64,000 nt of DNA, taken from positions 124,001-188,000 of the forward strand of contig NZ_BMRZ01000003.1 of the NCBI RefSeq assembly GCF_014648895.1. Reading direction: 5' to 3'. The translations under genes and the position numbers were made by a program. The DNA is from Streptomyces tanashiensis. GTDB taxonomy: Bacteria; Actinomycetota; Actinomycetes; Streptomycetales; Streptomycetaceae. Shown piece by piece: positions 40,736 to 53,776 of this stretch. Below the pieces are notes generated by a model. It was given only the letters and a program-made list of their open reading frames with translations. It had not been told where the DNA came from and searched no databases. Positions within the stretch are counted from its first letter, which is position 1, and every line of letters starts with the position of its first letter.

Positions 40736-41665
40736 ATGAAGCTGACCACCGCCCGGAACCCGACCATCGCCACCGCAGCCACCGAGAGGCCGGCACCCGT
40801 CAGGGGCGCCGGCCTCGGCGTGCTCCTCGCGCTCCTCGCGACCGTCGTCTGGTCCGGCAGCTTCGTCGTCGCCCGCGCCCTCCACGACACCGTCCCCCCG
40901 GTCCAGGCCGCCTTCTGGCGCTGGATCGTCGCCCTCGTCGCCGTCGCCCCGCTCGCCGCCCGCGAGACCTGGAGGCAGCGGCACCTGATCCGCCGCCACC
41001 TCCGCTTCCTCACCCTCGCCTCGCTGCTCGGCATCACCGCCTACAACACCCTGGTCAACCAGGCCGGGACCGCCACCTCCGCCGGCAACATGGGCATGAT
41101 CATGGCCGCCTCCCCGGTCCTCATGGCCCTCTTCGCCCGCCTCGGCGGCAACCGCCTCGACCAGCGCCGCACCACCGGGATGGTCATCGCCTGCACCGGC
41201 GTCCTGCTCCTGGTCAGCAAGGGCTCGCTCACCCCGGACCTCGCCGTCGGCGACCTCTGGGTCATGGCCGCCGCCGTCTGCTTCGCCTCCTACAGCGCCC
41301 TGCTCAAGCGCCGCCCCACCGAACTCGGCGGCCTCACCTTCCTCTTCACCACCTTCGCCCTCGGCGCCCTCATGCTCCTCCCGGCGTACGGGATCAGCCT
41401 CGCCGTCCAGGGCGGCTTCGAGCCCACCACCGGCACCGTCGGCCCCCTCGTGTACGTCGGCGTCCTCTCCTCCGCGCTCGCCTTCTTCGCCTGGAACAAG
41501 GCCGTCACCCTGATCGGCGCCGCCCGCGCCGGGATCGTCTACTACCTCCAGCCCGTCTGCGTCGCCCTCCTCTCGTACGCCCTCCTCGGCGAGCGGCTCG
41601 GCCTCCTCGGCGCCGCGAGCATGGTCCTCATCCTCGGCGGCGTGGCCCTGAGCTCCGCCAGGTAG
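40736..41665 (+). CDS. EamA-family (DMT) transporter
   Basis: 309 residues with ten predicted TMs and two EamA repeats: LGVLLALLATVVWSGSFVVARALHDTVPP opens the first and MAAAVCFASYSALLKRRP the second. Its tail is short, unlike the first EamA protein. The ATG lies five bases after the upstream stop; GGAGGTG is ~14 bases upstream, rather far. A shared motif in the preceding DNA suggests the gene may also be expressed separately, with allantoicase. Substrate unknown; purine-breakdown intermediates are a guess from context only. Confidence 0.88.
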   Translation: MKLTTARNPTIATAATERPAPVRGAGLGVLLALLATVVWSGSFVVARALHDTVPPVQAAFWRWIVALVAVAPLAARETWRQRHLIRRHLRFLTLASLLGITAYNTLVNQAGTATSAGNMGMIMAASPVLMALFARLGGNRLDQRRTTGMVIACTGVLLLVSKGSLTPDLAVGDLWVMAAAVCFASYSALLKRRPTELGGLTFLFTTFALGALMLLPAYGISLAVQGGFEPTTGTVGPLVYVGVLSSALAFFAWNKAVTLIGAARAGIVYYLQPVCVALLSYALLGERLGLLGAASMVLILGGVALSSAR

Positions 41666-41690
41666 CCGCGGCCGGTGCCATGAGGCCCGA

Positions 41691-41696
41691 TAGGTT
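41691..41696 (+). promoter_or_regulatory. Candidate -10 for a leaderless lysR transcript
   Basis: TAGGTT (TAnnnT) ends seven bases before the ATG at 41704, matching leaderless promoters of actinobacteria. No Shine-Dalgarno sequence is present at that ATG, which also supports this start over the ATG at 41680. Confidence 0.4.
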
Positions 41697-41703
41697 GCGC
41701 CCC

Positions 41704-42630
41704 ATGACCGAGTGGGACATCAAGAAGCTCCAGATCCTCCGCACCCTCCGCGACCGCGGCACCGTCACCGCGACGGCGGAGGCGCTGCTCATGACCCCCT
41801 CGGCCGTCTCGCAGCAGCTCACCAACCTCGCCAAGCAGCTCGGTGTGCGGCTCCTGGAGGCCCAGGGGCGCCGGGTCCGCCTCACCGACGCCGCCCATCT
41901 GGTGCTCCGTCATGCCGAGGTGGTCTTCGCCCAGCTGGAGCGCGCCGACGCCGAACTCGACGGATACCTGCGCGGCGAGGCGGGCCAGGTGCGGGTGGCG
42001 GCCTTCTCGACGTCCGTGCCCGCCCTCCTCGTGCCCGCCGTGCGGCAGCTGCGGACCGCCCACCCCGGGCTGGACGTCCGGATCCGGGAGGCCGAGGCGG
42101 CGGAGGCGTACGAGCTGCTCACCGCCGGCGAGGTCGACCTCGCGCTCTCGCTCGCCGCCCACGCGCCCTCCGCGCGCGACCCCAAGTACAGCAGGGTGCC
42201 GCTGCTCGCCGACCCCCTCGACGTCGCCCTGCCCGCGGATCATCCGCTCGCCGACGCGCCCGGCCTGCGGCTCGCCGACCTCGCCGCCGAGCCCTGGATC
42301 TTCGGCGGCTCGGGACCCTGGTCCGAGATCACCACCGCCGCCTGCGAGGCCGCCGGCTTCGTGCCCGAGCAGGCCCACAGCGCCTCCGGCTGGACCGCGA
42401 TCCTCGCCATGGTCGAGGCCGGGATGGGGATCGCGCTCGTGCCCCGGATGGCCTCCGCGGACCGCCGGGGCGGCAGCGGGGTCGTCATGCGGGTCCTCTC
42501 CGCCGACCAGCCGCGCCGGCACGTCGTCGCGGCGGTACGGAGCGGGGCCGAGGAGGGCCCGGCGGTGGCCCGGGTGCTCGCCGCGCTCCGGCAGGCGGCG
42601 GCGGCCCGCGAGACCGTCCAGCAGAACTGA
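41704..42630 (+). CDS. LysR-family transcriptional regulator
   Basis: 308 residues. N-terminal winged helix: KLQILRTLRDRGTVTATAEAL, LMTPSAVSQQLTNLAKQLGVRLLE (recognition helix SAVSQQL) and GRRVRLTDAAHLVL. The effector domain begins VRVAAFSTSVPALLVPAV, an LTTR inducer-binding fold. Encoded directly upstream of allantoicase in the same direction, so a role in that gene's control is plausible, although LysR targets are more often divergent. The final codons include a near-copy (GACCGTCCAGCAGAACTGA) of the sequence in front of allantoicase. Confidence 0.88.
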   Translation: MTEWDIKKLQILRTLRDRGTVTATAEALLMTPSAVSQQLTNLAKQLGVRLLEAQGRRVRLTDAAHLVLRHAEVVFAQLERADAELDGYLRGEAGQVRVAAFSTSVPALLVPAVRQLRTAHPGLDVRIREAEAAEAYELLTAGEVDLALSLAAHAPSARDPKYSRVPLLADPLDVALPADHPLADAPGLRLADLAAEPWIFGGSGPWSEITTAACEAAGFVPEQAHSASGWTAILAMVEAGMGIALVPRMASADRRGGSGVVMRVLSADQPRRHVVAAVRSGAEEGPAVARVLAALRQAAAARETVQQN

Positions 42631-42664
42631 CCCGCGACGGCTCGGCGGAGACGGCCCCGCGACC

Positions 42665-42708
42665 GTTCAGCAGAACTGAAAGGCATCGTCGAAAACATTC
42701 GATGGACC
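42665..42708 (+). promoter_or_regulatory. 44-nt composite motif upstream of allantoicase
   Basis: TTCAG-N5-CTGAA dyad at 42666-42680, followed at the same spacing as in the EamA copy by ATTCGATGGACC. Ends 30 bp before the allantoicase ATG, so it covers the likely promoter. Probably the binding site of a purine-catabolism or nitrogen regulator; which one is not known. Confidence 0.65.
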
Positions 42709-42738
42709 GGCCGGGTCTCCGGGGCGCACAGTCGGGAC

Positions 42739-43866
42739 ATGACCTTCGAGACGAGCCAGGACCAGGACCCGCACGCCAACGACGCCGCCCCCTACACCGG
42801 CGGGGACCCCTACGCCGACTACCGCACCGGTGACTTCCCCTTCACCGAGCTCGTCGACCTCGCCGACCGCCGTCTCGGCGCCGGGGTCGTGGCCGCCAAC
42901 GACGAGTTCTTCGCCGAGCGGGAGAACCTCCTCGTCCGCGAGCGCGCCGTCTTCGACCCGGAGCACTTCGGCCACAAGGGCAAGATCATGGACGGCTGGG
43001 AGACCCGCCGCCGCCGTGGCGCCGACGCCGAGAACGTCTTCCCCGCCCCCGAGGACCACGACTGGGCGATCGTCCGCCTCGGCGCCCCCGGCGTGATCCG
43101 CGGCATCATCGTCGACACCGCCCACTTCCGCGGCAACTACCCGCAGAAGGTGAGCATCCAGGCCACCGCCGTCGAGGGTTCGCCCAGCCCCGCCGAGCTT
43201 CTCGAGGCGAAGTGGGAGGAGCTCGTCCCGCCGACCCCCGTCCGCGGTCACGCCGCCAACGGCTTCACCATCGACGCCGAGCGCCGCTTCACCCACGTCC
43301 GGCTCTGCCAGCACCCCGACGGCGGCGTCGCCCGGCTCCGCGTCCACGGCGAGGTCGTGCCCGACCCCGAGTGGCTGGAGCTCCTCGGCACCCTCGACCT
43401 GATCGCCGTGCTCAACGGCGGCTCGTACGAGGACGCCTCGGACAAGTTCTACTCCTCGCCGACCCAGATCATCCTGCCCGGCACCTCCCGCAAGATGGAC
43501 GACGGCTGGGAGAACCGCCGCCGCCGGGTCCGCGGCACCAACGACTGGGTCCGCTTCCGGCTCGTCGCCCAGGGCGCCGTCCGCGCCGTCGAGATCGACA
43601 CCGCCTACCTCAAGGGCAACTCGGCCGGCTGGATCGCGCTCCAGGGCCGCAACGGTGACAACGGCGAGTGGTTCGAGATCATCCCGCGCACCCGCCTCCA
43701 GCCCGACACCCTGCACCGCTTCAAGCTGCCCGCGCAGGCCGTCGTCACCCACGTCCGGCTCGACGCCTTCCCCGACGGCGGCGTCGCCCGGATGCGGCTC
43801 CACGGCACGCTCACGGACCAGGGCGCGGCCGACCTGCGCGCCCGGTACGCCCGCCTGGGCGGCTAG
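42739..43866 (+). CDS. alc: Allantoicase
   Basis: 375 residues with the duplicated allantoicase domain. Repeat 1 contains IMDGWETRRRRG, DWAIVRLG, IVDTAHFRGNYP and HVRLCQHPDGGVARLRVHGE. Repeat 2 contains KMDDGWENRRRR, DWVRFRLVA, EIDTAYLKGN and HVRLDAFPDGGVARMRLHG. The enzyme hydrolyses allantoate to ureidoglycolate and urea in purine catabolism. No other purine-degradation gene is adjacent, unlike typical clusters. A strong terminator follows the gene. Confidence 0.96.
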   Translation: MTFETSQDQDPHANDAAPYTGGDPYADYRTGDFPFTELVDLADRRLGAGVVAANDEFFAERENLLVRERAVFDPEHFGHKGKIMDGWETRRRRGADAENVFPAPEDHDWAIVRLGAPGVIRGIIVDTAHFRGNYPQKVSIQATAVEGSPSPAELLEAKWEELVPPTPVRGHAANGFTIDAERRFTHVRLCQHPDGGVARLRVHGEVVPDPEWLELLGTLDLIAVLNGGSYEDASDKFYSSPTQIILPGTSRKMDDGWENRRRRVRGTNDWVRFRLVAQGAVRAVEIDTAYLKGNSAGWIALQGRNGDNGEWFEIIPRTRLQPDTLHRFKLPAQAVVTHVRLDAFPDGGVARMRLHGTLTDQGAADLRARYARLGG

Positions 43867-43935
43867 GGCCCGACTTCCGCCCGGCGGCGCGGCCGCGCGC
43901 CGACGCCCGCCCGCCGGGCGGACTCCAAGCACGGC

Positions 43936-43969
43936 GAAGGGGCGCCTCCGTGGGGGAGGGCGCCCCTTC
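43936..43969. terminator. Bidirectional terminator between alc and pepN
   Basis: Perfect 11-bp arms GAAGGGGCGCC / GGCGCCCCTTC with a 12-nt loop. On the + strand it is followed by TCTCC, on the - strand by GCCGTG. It separates the convergent alc and pepN genes. Confidence 0.8.
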
Positions 43970-43984
43970 TCCGTCCGACCGGTG

Positions 43985-46561
43985 CTACTTCGCGGCCGCC
44001 GCGTCGGCCGCCTGCGCCTTCAGGGCACGCTCGACGCCCGCGCGGGACTCGGTCACCAGACGCCGCAGCGCCGGGACCGGGTTGTGCTCGGCGATCCACG
44101 CGTCCGTCGCGTCCAGCGTCTCCCGCGAGACCTGGTACGTCGGGTAGAGGCCGACCACGATCTGCTGGATCATCTCGTGGCTGCGGGTCTCCGAGACGCC
44201 CTTGATCGACGCGAAGTACTTCGCGGTGTACGGGGCGAGCAGCTCGCGCTGGTCGGCCTGGACGAAGCCGCCGATGACGGCCTCCTGCACGGCGTTCGCC
44301 AGCTTGTCGTCCTCGATGACCGAGGCCCAGGCCTCCGCCTTCGCCGCCTCCGTCGGACGGGCCGCGCGCGCGGTCGCCGCGTGCCGCTCGCCCGCCGCCG
44401 TACGGTCGCGCTCCAGCTCGGCGGCGATCTCCGCCTCCTCGAAGCGGCCGGTGGCCGCGAGACGCTGCACGAACGCCCAGCGCAGCTCGGTGTCGACGGC
44501 CAGGCCCTCGATGACCTCGGAGCCGTCGAGCAGGGCGCCGAGCACGTCGAGCTCCGCGTCCTCGCGCGCCGTCGCCGCGAAGGCCCGCGCCCACGCCAGC
44601 TGGTGGTCGCTGCCACCGGCCGCCGCACGCAGCTGCTCCTGGGCGAAGGTCCCCCAGCGGGCCAGGCCCGCCGCACGCCACTCCGGCGCCGCGTAGAGGT
44701 CGAGGGCCGCCTTCACCTGGCCCTGGAGCGACTGCACCACGCCGATGTCGGACTCCTTGGCGATGCCCGAGAGCACCAGGTCCAGGTAGTCGCGGGTGGC
44801 CAGCTCGCCGTCGCGGGTCATGTCCCAGGCCGAGGCCCAGCACAGCGCGCGCGGCAGGGACTCGGCGAAGTCGCCGAGGTGCGCGGTGACGTTCTTCAGG
44901 GACACCTCGTCGAGGCGGACCTTGGCGTACGACAGGTCGTCGTCGTTGAGGAGGACGACCGCCGGACGGGTCCTGCCGGCCAGCTGCGGCACGGGGGTCA
45001 GCTCGGCCGCCTCGATGTCCAGCTCCAGGCGGTCGGTGCGGACCAGCTTGCCGCTCCCGTCCAGGTCGTAGAAGCCGATCGCGATGCGGTGCGGGCGCAG
45101 CACGGCCTCGCCCTTGGCTCCGGCGGGCAGCGCCGGGGCCTCCTGGCGGACGGCGAAGGCGGTGATCGCGCCGTTCTCGTCGGTCTCGATCTCCGGGCGG
45201 AGGATGTTGATGCCGGCCGTCTCCAGCCACGCCTTCGACCAGGTCTTCAGGTCACGGCCGGAGGTCTCCTCCAGCGCGCCGAGGAGGTCGGACAGGCGGG
45301 TGTTCCCGAAGGCGTGCGCCTGGAAGTAGGCCTGGACGCCCTTGAAGAACTCGTCCTGGCCGACGTACGCCACGAGCTGCTTCAGGACCGAGGCGCCCTT
45401 GGCGTACGTGATGCCGTCGAAGTTGACGAGCACGTCCTCCAGGTCGTTGATCTCGGCCATGATCGGGTGCGTCGACGGCAGCTGGTCCTGGCGGTAGGCC
45501 CAGGTCTTCTCCGCGTTGGCGAAGGTGGTCCAGGCGTTCGGCCAGCGGGTGCCGGGCACCGAGGCCTGGCAGGCGACCGAGGTGTAGGTGGCGAACGACT
45601 CGTTCAGCCACAGGTCGTTCCACCACTCCATGGTGACGAGGTCGCCGAACCACATGTGGGCGAGCTCGTGGAGAATGGTCTCGGCACGCCGCTCGTACGC
45701 CGCGTCCGTCACCTTCGAGCGGAAGACGTACTGGTCGCGGATGGTGACCGCGCCCGCGTTCTCCATCGCGCCCGCGTTGAACTCCGGCACGAACAGCTGG
45801 TCGTACTTGGCGAAGGGGTAGTCGTACGAGAACTTCTCCTGGAACCAGTCGAAGCCCTGGCGGGTCACGTCGAAGATGTGGTCCGCGTCGAGGAACTCGG
45901 CCAGCGAGGGGCGGCAGTAGATGCCGAGCGGGACGACCTGGCCGTCCTTCTCGTACGTCGAGTGCACCGAGTGGTACGGGCCGACGATCAGGGCCGTGAT
46001 GTACGTGGAGATGCGCGGGGTCGGCTCGAAGACCCACACGTCGTTCTCGGGCTTCGGCGTCGGCGAGTTCGAGATCACCGACCAGCCGCTCGGCGCCTTC
46101 ACGGTGAACTGGAAGGTCGCCTTCAGGTCGGGCTGCTCGAACGAGGCGAAGACCCGCCGCGCGTCCGGCACCTCGAACTGGGTGTACAGATAGGCCTGGT
46201 CGTCGACCGGGTCGACGAAGCGGTGCAGACCCTCACCGGTGTTGGTGTACGCGCAGTCGGCGACGACCTTCAGCTCGTTGCGGCCCTCGGCCAGGTGGGC
46301 CAGCGTGATCCGCGAGTCGCGGAAGACGGCGGCGACGTCGAGCGCGTGGCCGTTGAGCACGACCTCGTGGACGGCGGGGGCGACGAGATCGATGAAGGTC
46401 TCGGCGCCGGCCTCGGCGGAATCGAAGCGGACGGTGGTGACGGACCGGTAGGTGCCGCCCTCCTGCGCACCGGTGAGGTCGAGGTCGACCTCGTACGCGT
46501 CCACGGTCAGCAGCGCCGCCCGCTGCTGAGCCTCTTCACGGGTCAGGTTTGTGCCAGGCAC
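43985..46561 (-). CDS. pepN: Aminopeptidase N (M1 family), first copy
   Basis: 858 residues, matching the ~857 of S. lividans PepN. The substrate-anchoring motif is GAMEN. The zinc site is HELAH with the third ligand Glu 18 residues later in WNDLWLNESFA. An N-terminal beta domain precedes these motifs and a large helical ERAP1-like C-terminal domain follows. It removes N-terminal residues from peptides in the cytoplasm. GTG at 46561 (VPGTNLTREEAQ) is chosen because that N-terminus also occurs in the second copy; the frame is open to 46648. The TerD-family gene lies 52 bp upstream on the same strand. A paralogue sits 14 kb away. Confidence 0.95.
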   Translation of the reverse strand: MPGTNLTREEAQQRAALLTVDAYEVDLDLTGAQEGGTYRSVTTVRFDSAEAGAETFIDLVAPAVHEVVLNGHALDVAAVFRDSRITLAHLAEGRNELKVVADCAYTNTGEGLHRFVDPVDDQAYLYTQFEVPDARRVFASFEQPDLKATFQFTVKAPSGWSVISNSPTPKPENDVWVFEPTPRISTYITALIVGPYHSVHSTYEKDGQVVPLGIYCRPSLAEFLDADHIFDVTRQGFDWFQEKFSYDYPFAKYDQLFVPEFNAGAMENAGAVTIRDQYVFRSKVTDAAYERRAETILHELAHMWFGDLVTMEWWNDLWLNESFATYTSVACQASVPGTRWPNAWTTFANAEKTWAYRQDQLPSTHPIMAEINDLEDVLVNFDGITYAKGASVLKQLVAYVGQDEFFKGVQAYFQAHAFGNTRLSDLLGALEETSGRDLKTWSKAWLETAGINILRPEIETDENGAITAFAVRQEAPALPAGAKGEAVLRPHRIAIGFYDLDGSGKLVRTDRLELDIEAAELTPVPQLAGRTRPAVVLLNDDDLSYAKVRLDEVSLKNVTAHLGDFAESLPRALCWASAWDMTRDGELATRDYLDLVLSGIAKESDIGVVQSLQGQVKAALDLYAAPEWRAAGLARWGTFAQEQLRAAAGGSDHQLAWARAFAATAREDAELDVLGALLDGSEVIEGLAVDTELRWAFVQRLAATGRFEEAEIAAELERDRTAAGERHAATARAARPTEAAKAEAWASVIEDDKLANAVQEAVIGGFVQADQRELLAPYTAKYFASIKGVSETRSHEMIQQIVVGLYPTYQVSRETLDATDAWIAEHNPVPALRRLVTESRAGVERALKAQAADAAAAK

Positions 46562-46613
46562 CCGGTCAACTCCTCGGTTTCGTGACGTTTGGGCCATCCT
46601 TCCACGGGCCGGC

Positions 46614-47798
46614 TCAGCGGCGCACCGAACATTTCCACGGCCCGTCACCGCTGATCCGCAGCAGCCCCGGCCCCGGCACCGGGGCGCTCACCCGGACCTC
46701 CCCGATCTCGTTGACCAGCAGGTCCTGCTCCTCGTCGTCGTAGAGCGGGTCCAGCGGCGGGGTGTGCTGGTGGACCGTGAAGTTGGACTCCCCGAGGTGC
46801 GCGAAGTCGAGCACCCCGGCCGGCCCCTCGTAGATCACCAGATCGTGCGCGAGGCCCTCGGCGTGGCTGTCGAAACGGCGCGCGTGGGACAGCGGCAGCA
46901 CCCGCAGCGTCCAGGGCGTGTCGGCCTCCACCCGCAGGGTCAGCGGGCGGGCGCGCGGGACGAGGGCGACGGTACGCGCGCGTACGTCGTCCTCGTACGC
47001 CGTGAGGAGGTAGTCCTCGGCCCGCCCGTACGCGTCGCAGGACTCGATCGTGGTCGAGAGCGAGTGGTACGACTCGATCTCCAGGAGCACCCAGTGCCCC
47101 GCGGGCAGCGCCGGGTCGCAGTGCACGGTCTCCTTGCCGCGCCCCTGGTAGACGGCGGGCCGGAACTCCCCGCCGTACGGGTCGGACACCGGCACGGGCG
47201 GCGCGGCGGGCGCCGGGGGCGGGGGCGGCGGGACGTAGCCGGGGCCCGGGATCGGCGGCGGCGGGGACTCCACCACGATGCCGAAGTCCGTCGCGAGCCC
47301 GGCGAGCCCCGAGGCGTACCCCTGGCCGACCGCGCGGAAGCGCCAGCCGCCGTCCCGCCGGTAGAACTCCCCGAAGACGAAGGCGGTCTCCGTCGTCGCG
47401 TCCCCGATCGCGCAGTACGCCACCGGGTTCCCGGCCGCGTCCGTGACCCGCACGTCCAGCCCCGGCACCTGCCCGAAGGCGCCCCCGTCCGCGGAGGCGG
47501 CGATCACCAGTCGCCCCACATCCGGCTCCACGCGCGCGAGGTCCAGCCACAGCCAGTCCGCGGCCGGGCTGCCGGGCGCGCCCGGCGCCGACTTCCCCAG
47601 GTGCCGGACGGCCCCCGAAGGGTGCTCGGCGTGGTTGTAGAAGACCAGATCGGCGTCGTCCCGCACCCGCTCCCCGGCCCCGAGGAGCAGCGCGGAGACA
47701 TCCACGTCGGGCACCCCGTGCCCGGTGCGCCAGCTGACCGCGACATGAAGGGCCTGCGGGGGCACCGGGACGTGGGCCCCCTTGGGTATCTGGGTCAT
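46614..47798 (-). CDS. TerD-family protein with extra C-terminal beta domain
   Basis: 394 residues. The N-terminal ~175 are a TerD/CABP-type Ca2+-binding fold: DVSALLL, DDADLVFYNHAEHPSGAVRH, WLWLDLARVEPDVGRLVIAAS, then ETAFVFGEFYRRDGGWRFRAVGQGYASGLAGLATDFGI. A Pro-rich hinge (GYVPPPPPPAPAAPPVPV) leads to a ~190-residue C-terminal region of predicted beta-strands and aromatic residues (HWVLLEIESYHSLSTTIESCD, WKCSVRR end). I do not recognise that region beyond similarity to other Streptomyces TerD proteins. Ter proteins are linked to stress response and membrane signalling; no other ter gene is nearby. Confidence 0.85.
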   Translation of the reverse strand: MTQIPKGAHVPVPPQALHVAVSWRTGHGVPDVDVSALLLGAGERVRDDADLVFYNHAEHPSGAVRHLGKSAPGAPGSPAADWLWLDLARVEPDVGRLVIAASADGGAFGQVPGLDVRVTDAAGNPVAYCAIGDATTETAFVFGEFYRRDGGWRFRAVGQGYASGLAGLATDFGIVVESPPPPIPGPGYVPPPPPPAPAAPPVPVSDPYGGEFRPAVYQGRGKETVHCDPALPAGHWVLLEIESYHSLSTTIESCDAYGRAEDYLLTAYEDDVRARTVALVPRARPLTLRVEADTPWTLRVLPLSHARRFDSHAEGLAHDLVIYEGPAGVLDFAHLGESNFTVHQHTPPLDPLYDDEEQDLLVNEIGEVRVSAPVPGPGLLRISGDGPWKCSVRR

Positions 47799-47827
47799 GG
47801 GGGAACTCTGGCACGGGCGGGCACGCC

Positions 47828-47864
47828 GGAGGGGCGGCTCCCCGCAACGGGAAGCCGCCCCTCC
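47828..47864 (-). terminator. Terminator after asd
   Basis: 12-bp arms GGAGGGGCGGCT / AGCCGCCCCTCC plus inner CCCG / CGGG, 16 nt beyond the asd stop on the minus strand and upstream of the TerD gene. Confidence 0.7.
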
Positions 47865-47879
47865 GGAGGGTGCTTCGGG

Positions 47880-52398
<4,519 letters not shown>

Positions 52399-52591
52399 CT
52401 ACATCCCTGTTTGTGAAAGGAGGGTGTCCGGATACTGATGCCGGATGACCGCTCAGCCTTTCGCAAGAGACAGGGGTTTGTGGAGAGTTGCCCGGGGCCG
52501 GATTGCCGCCGCGGCGTAAACCCGCCAGCGCCGTGGATCCGCCTGGAGGGACGAATCCGCCTGGACGGGGGCGAGTTGCCCTGTGGTGGGC

Positions 52592-53134
52592 TCAGCTCTC
52601 CTTCGTGCGCGCGTAGTGGCGGGAGGCCTTGGCGCGGTTGCCGCAGATGGCCATCGAGCACCAGCGGCGGGTGCCGTTCCGCGAGGTGTCGAAGAAGTGC
52701 AGGATGCAGGCCTCGTGGGCGCAGGCCCGGATCCGGTCGGGCGCCGTGCGCAGCAGGTCGAGGTAGTCGCGGGCGGCGGTCCAGCCGGGACCCCAGGCGG
52801 GATCCGCGAACTCGGGCTCCTCGCCGGGCCCCTCGGTGGTGAGCGTGGCCCGGATGCGGCCGTGGCCGAGGACGGCGTCGACGCGCGCGGTGGCGGTGGG
52901 GTCGCCGGGCCGGTCGACGAGCGCGGCGAGCGCGTCCCGGGCGGCGAGGGTGTGCCGCAAGGTGGTCGCGTCGGCGGTGAACCGCTCCTCCAGGCCGTTG
53001 GCGGCGAGCCAGACGGTGAGCCCCTCGACGCCCGTCAGCAGGTCCTGGCGGACGCCTTCCTCGTTCCAGCGGGTGTTCAGCAGGTCCAGGGAGACGGGCT
53101 CGCCGGTGAGCGGCCGGGGGTCGATGGCGGTCAT
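52592..53134 (-). CDS. CGNR zinc-finger (ABATE) family putative transcriptional regulator
   Basis: About 180 residues. The N-terminal ~130 residues are the ABATE-type stress-induced domain (SLDLLNTRW near the start). The C-terminal zinc finger has the layout ACAHEACILHFFDTSRNGTR followed by WCSMAICGNRAKASRHY, with the CGNR signature and four Cys. Proteins of this group are putative DNA-binding repressors next to genes they control. It diverges from a VOC-family gene across a strong dyad. ATG at 53134 is preferred, since GAGGAGG lies ~9 bases upstream; GTG 53143 abuts it. Confidence 0.9.
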   Translation of the reverse strand: MTAIDPRPLTGEPVSLDLLNTRWNEEGVRQDLLTGVEGLTVWLAANGLEERFTADATTLRHTLAARDALAALVDRPGDPTATARVDAVLGHGRIRATLTTEGPGEEPEFADPAWGPGWTAARDYLDLLRTAPDRIRACAHEACILHFFDTSRNGTRRWCSMAICGNRAKASRHYARTKES

Positions 53135-53198
53135 GGCGGACACCCTCCTCGGTGAACTAACCCCTCAAGAGTACGTGAGCGGTTGACTCTCACCTTAC

Positions 53199-53228
53199 CT
53201 AACCTCTAAAGTCGAATTAAGAGGTTAG
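53199..53228. promoter_or_regulatory. Operator-like inverted repeat between CGNR and VOC genes
   Basis: Perfect 9-bp arms CTAACCTCT (53199-53207) and AGAGGTTAG (53220-53228) around a 12-bp A/T-rich centre, in the 130-bp divergent promoter. TTGACT (53183) and an extra TACCTAACC copy lie next to it. Position and symmetry fit an operator for the CGNR regulator. Confidence 0.75.
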
Positions 53229-53265
53229 CCCGAGGAGGGCGGCCGCACCCGAGAGGGGAACCCTC

Positions 53266-53721
53266 ATGACCGCGATCGGCACGCTCGCCACCCATCACGT
53301 CGGCCTCAACGTCACCGACCTGGCGCGCTCGCTGGCCTTCTACGGCGACGTCCTCGGCTTCGACGTCCTCGGCGAGGGCGAGGAGAAGGGCGGTCGCCAC
53401 GCCTTCCTCGGCCAGGACGGCCGCGTGGTCCTCACCCTCTGGCAGCAGGCCGAGGGCAGCTACGACTCCGGTCGGCCCGGCCTCCACCACCTCGCCTTCG
53501 AGGCCGAGTCCATCGAGCACGTCCGCGCCGCCGAGGCCGCGCTCACCGCGCGCGGCACCTCCTTCGCGTACGAGGGCGTCGTCGCCCACCGCGAGGGCGC
53601 GGCCTCCGGCGGCATCTTCTTCCACGACCCGGACGGCACCCGCCTGGAGATCTCGGTCCCGACCGGCGCGGAGGGGGCCGAAGCCCCCAACGAAACGGCC
53701 CCGACCTGCGGCTTCTTCTAG
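53266..53721 (+). CDS. VOC-family (glyoxalase/dioxygenase fold) protein
   Basis: 151 residues, one VOC domain made of two beta-alpha-beta-beta-beta modules. Metal-ligand candidates sit at the expected places: His in THHVGLNVTDL (strand 1), His in LHHLAFEAES (strand 5) and Glu in RLEISVPTG (last strand). Activity could be glyoxalase, dioxygenase or antibiotic sequestration; the sequence does not say. First gene downstream of the dyad, probably regulated by the divergent CGNR protein. GAGGGGA precedes the ATG. Confidence 0.85.
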   Translation: MTAIGTLATHHVGLNVTDLARSLAFYGDVLGFDVLGEGEEKGGRHAFLGQDGRVVLTLWQQAEGSYDSGRPGLHHLAFEAESIEHVRAAEAALTARGTSFAYEGVVAHREGAASGGIFFHDPDGTRLEISVPTGAEGAEAPNETAPTCGFF

Positions 53722-53776
53722 TCGCGCGCGCACCCCCGCACCCCGGGTCCCTGACCCCGCACTCCCGGAGGCACCC

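Noticed and set aside
52399..52591. A small minus-strand gene (52395-52661) upstream of the subtilase
   Set aside because: Arg/Pro-rich frame overlapping the CGNR gene, built on a short direct repeat (ATCCGCCTGGA); no start signal.
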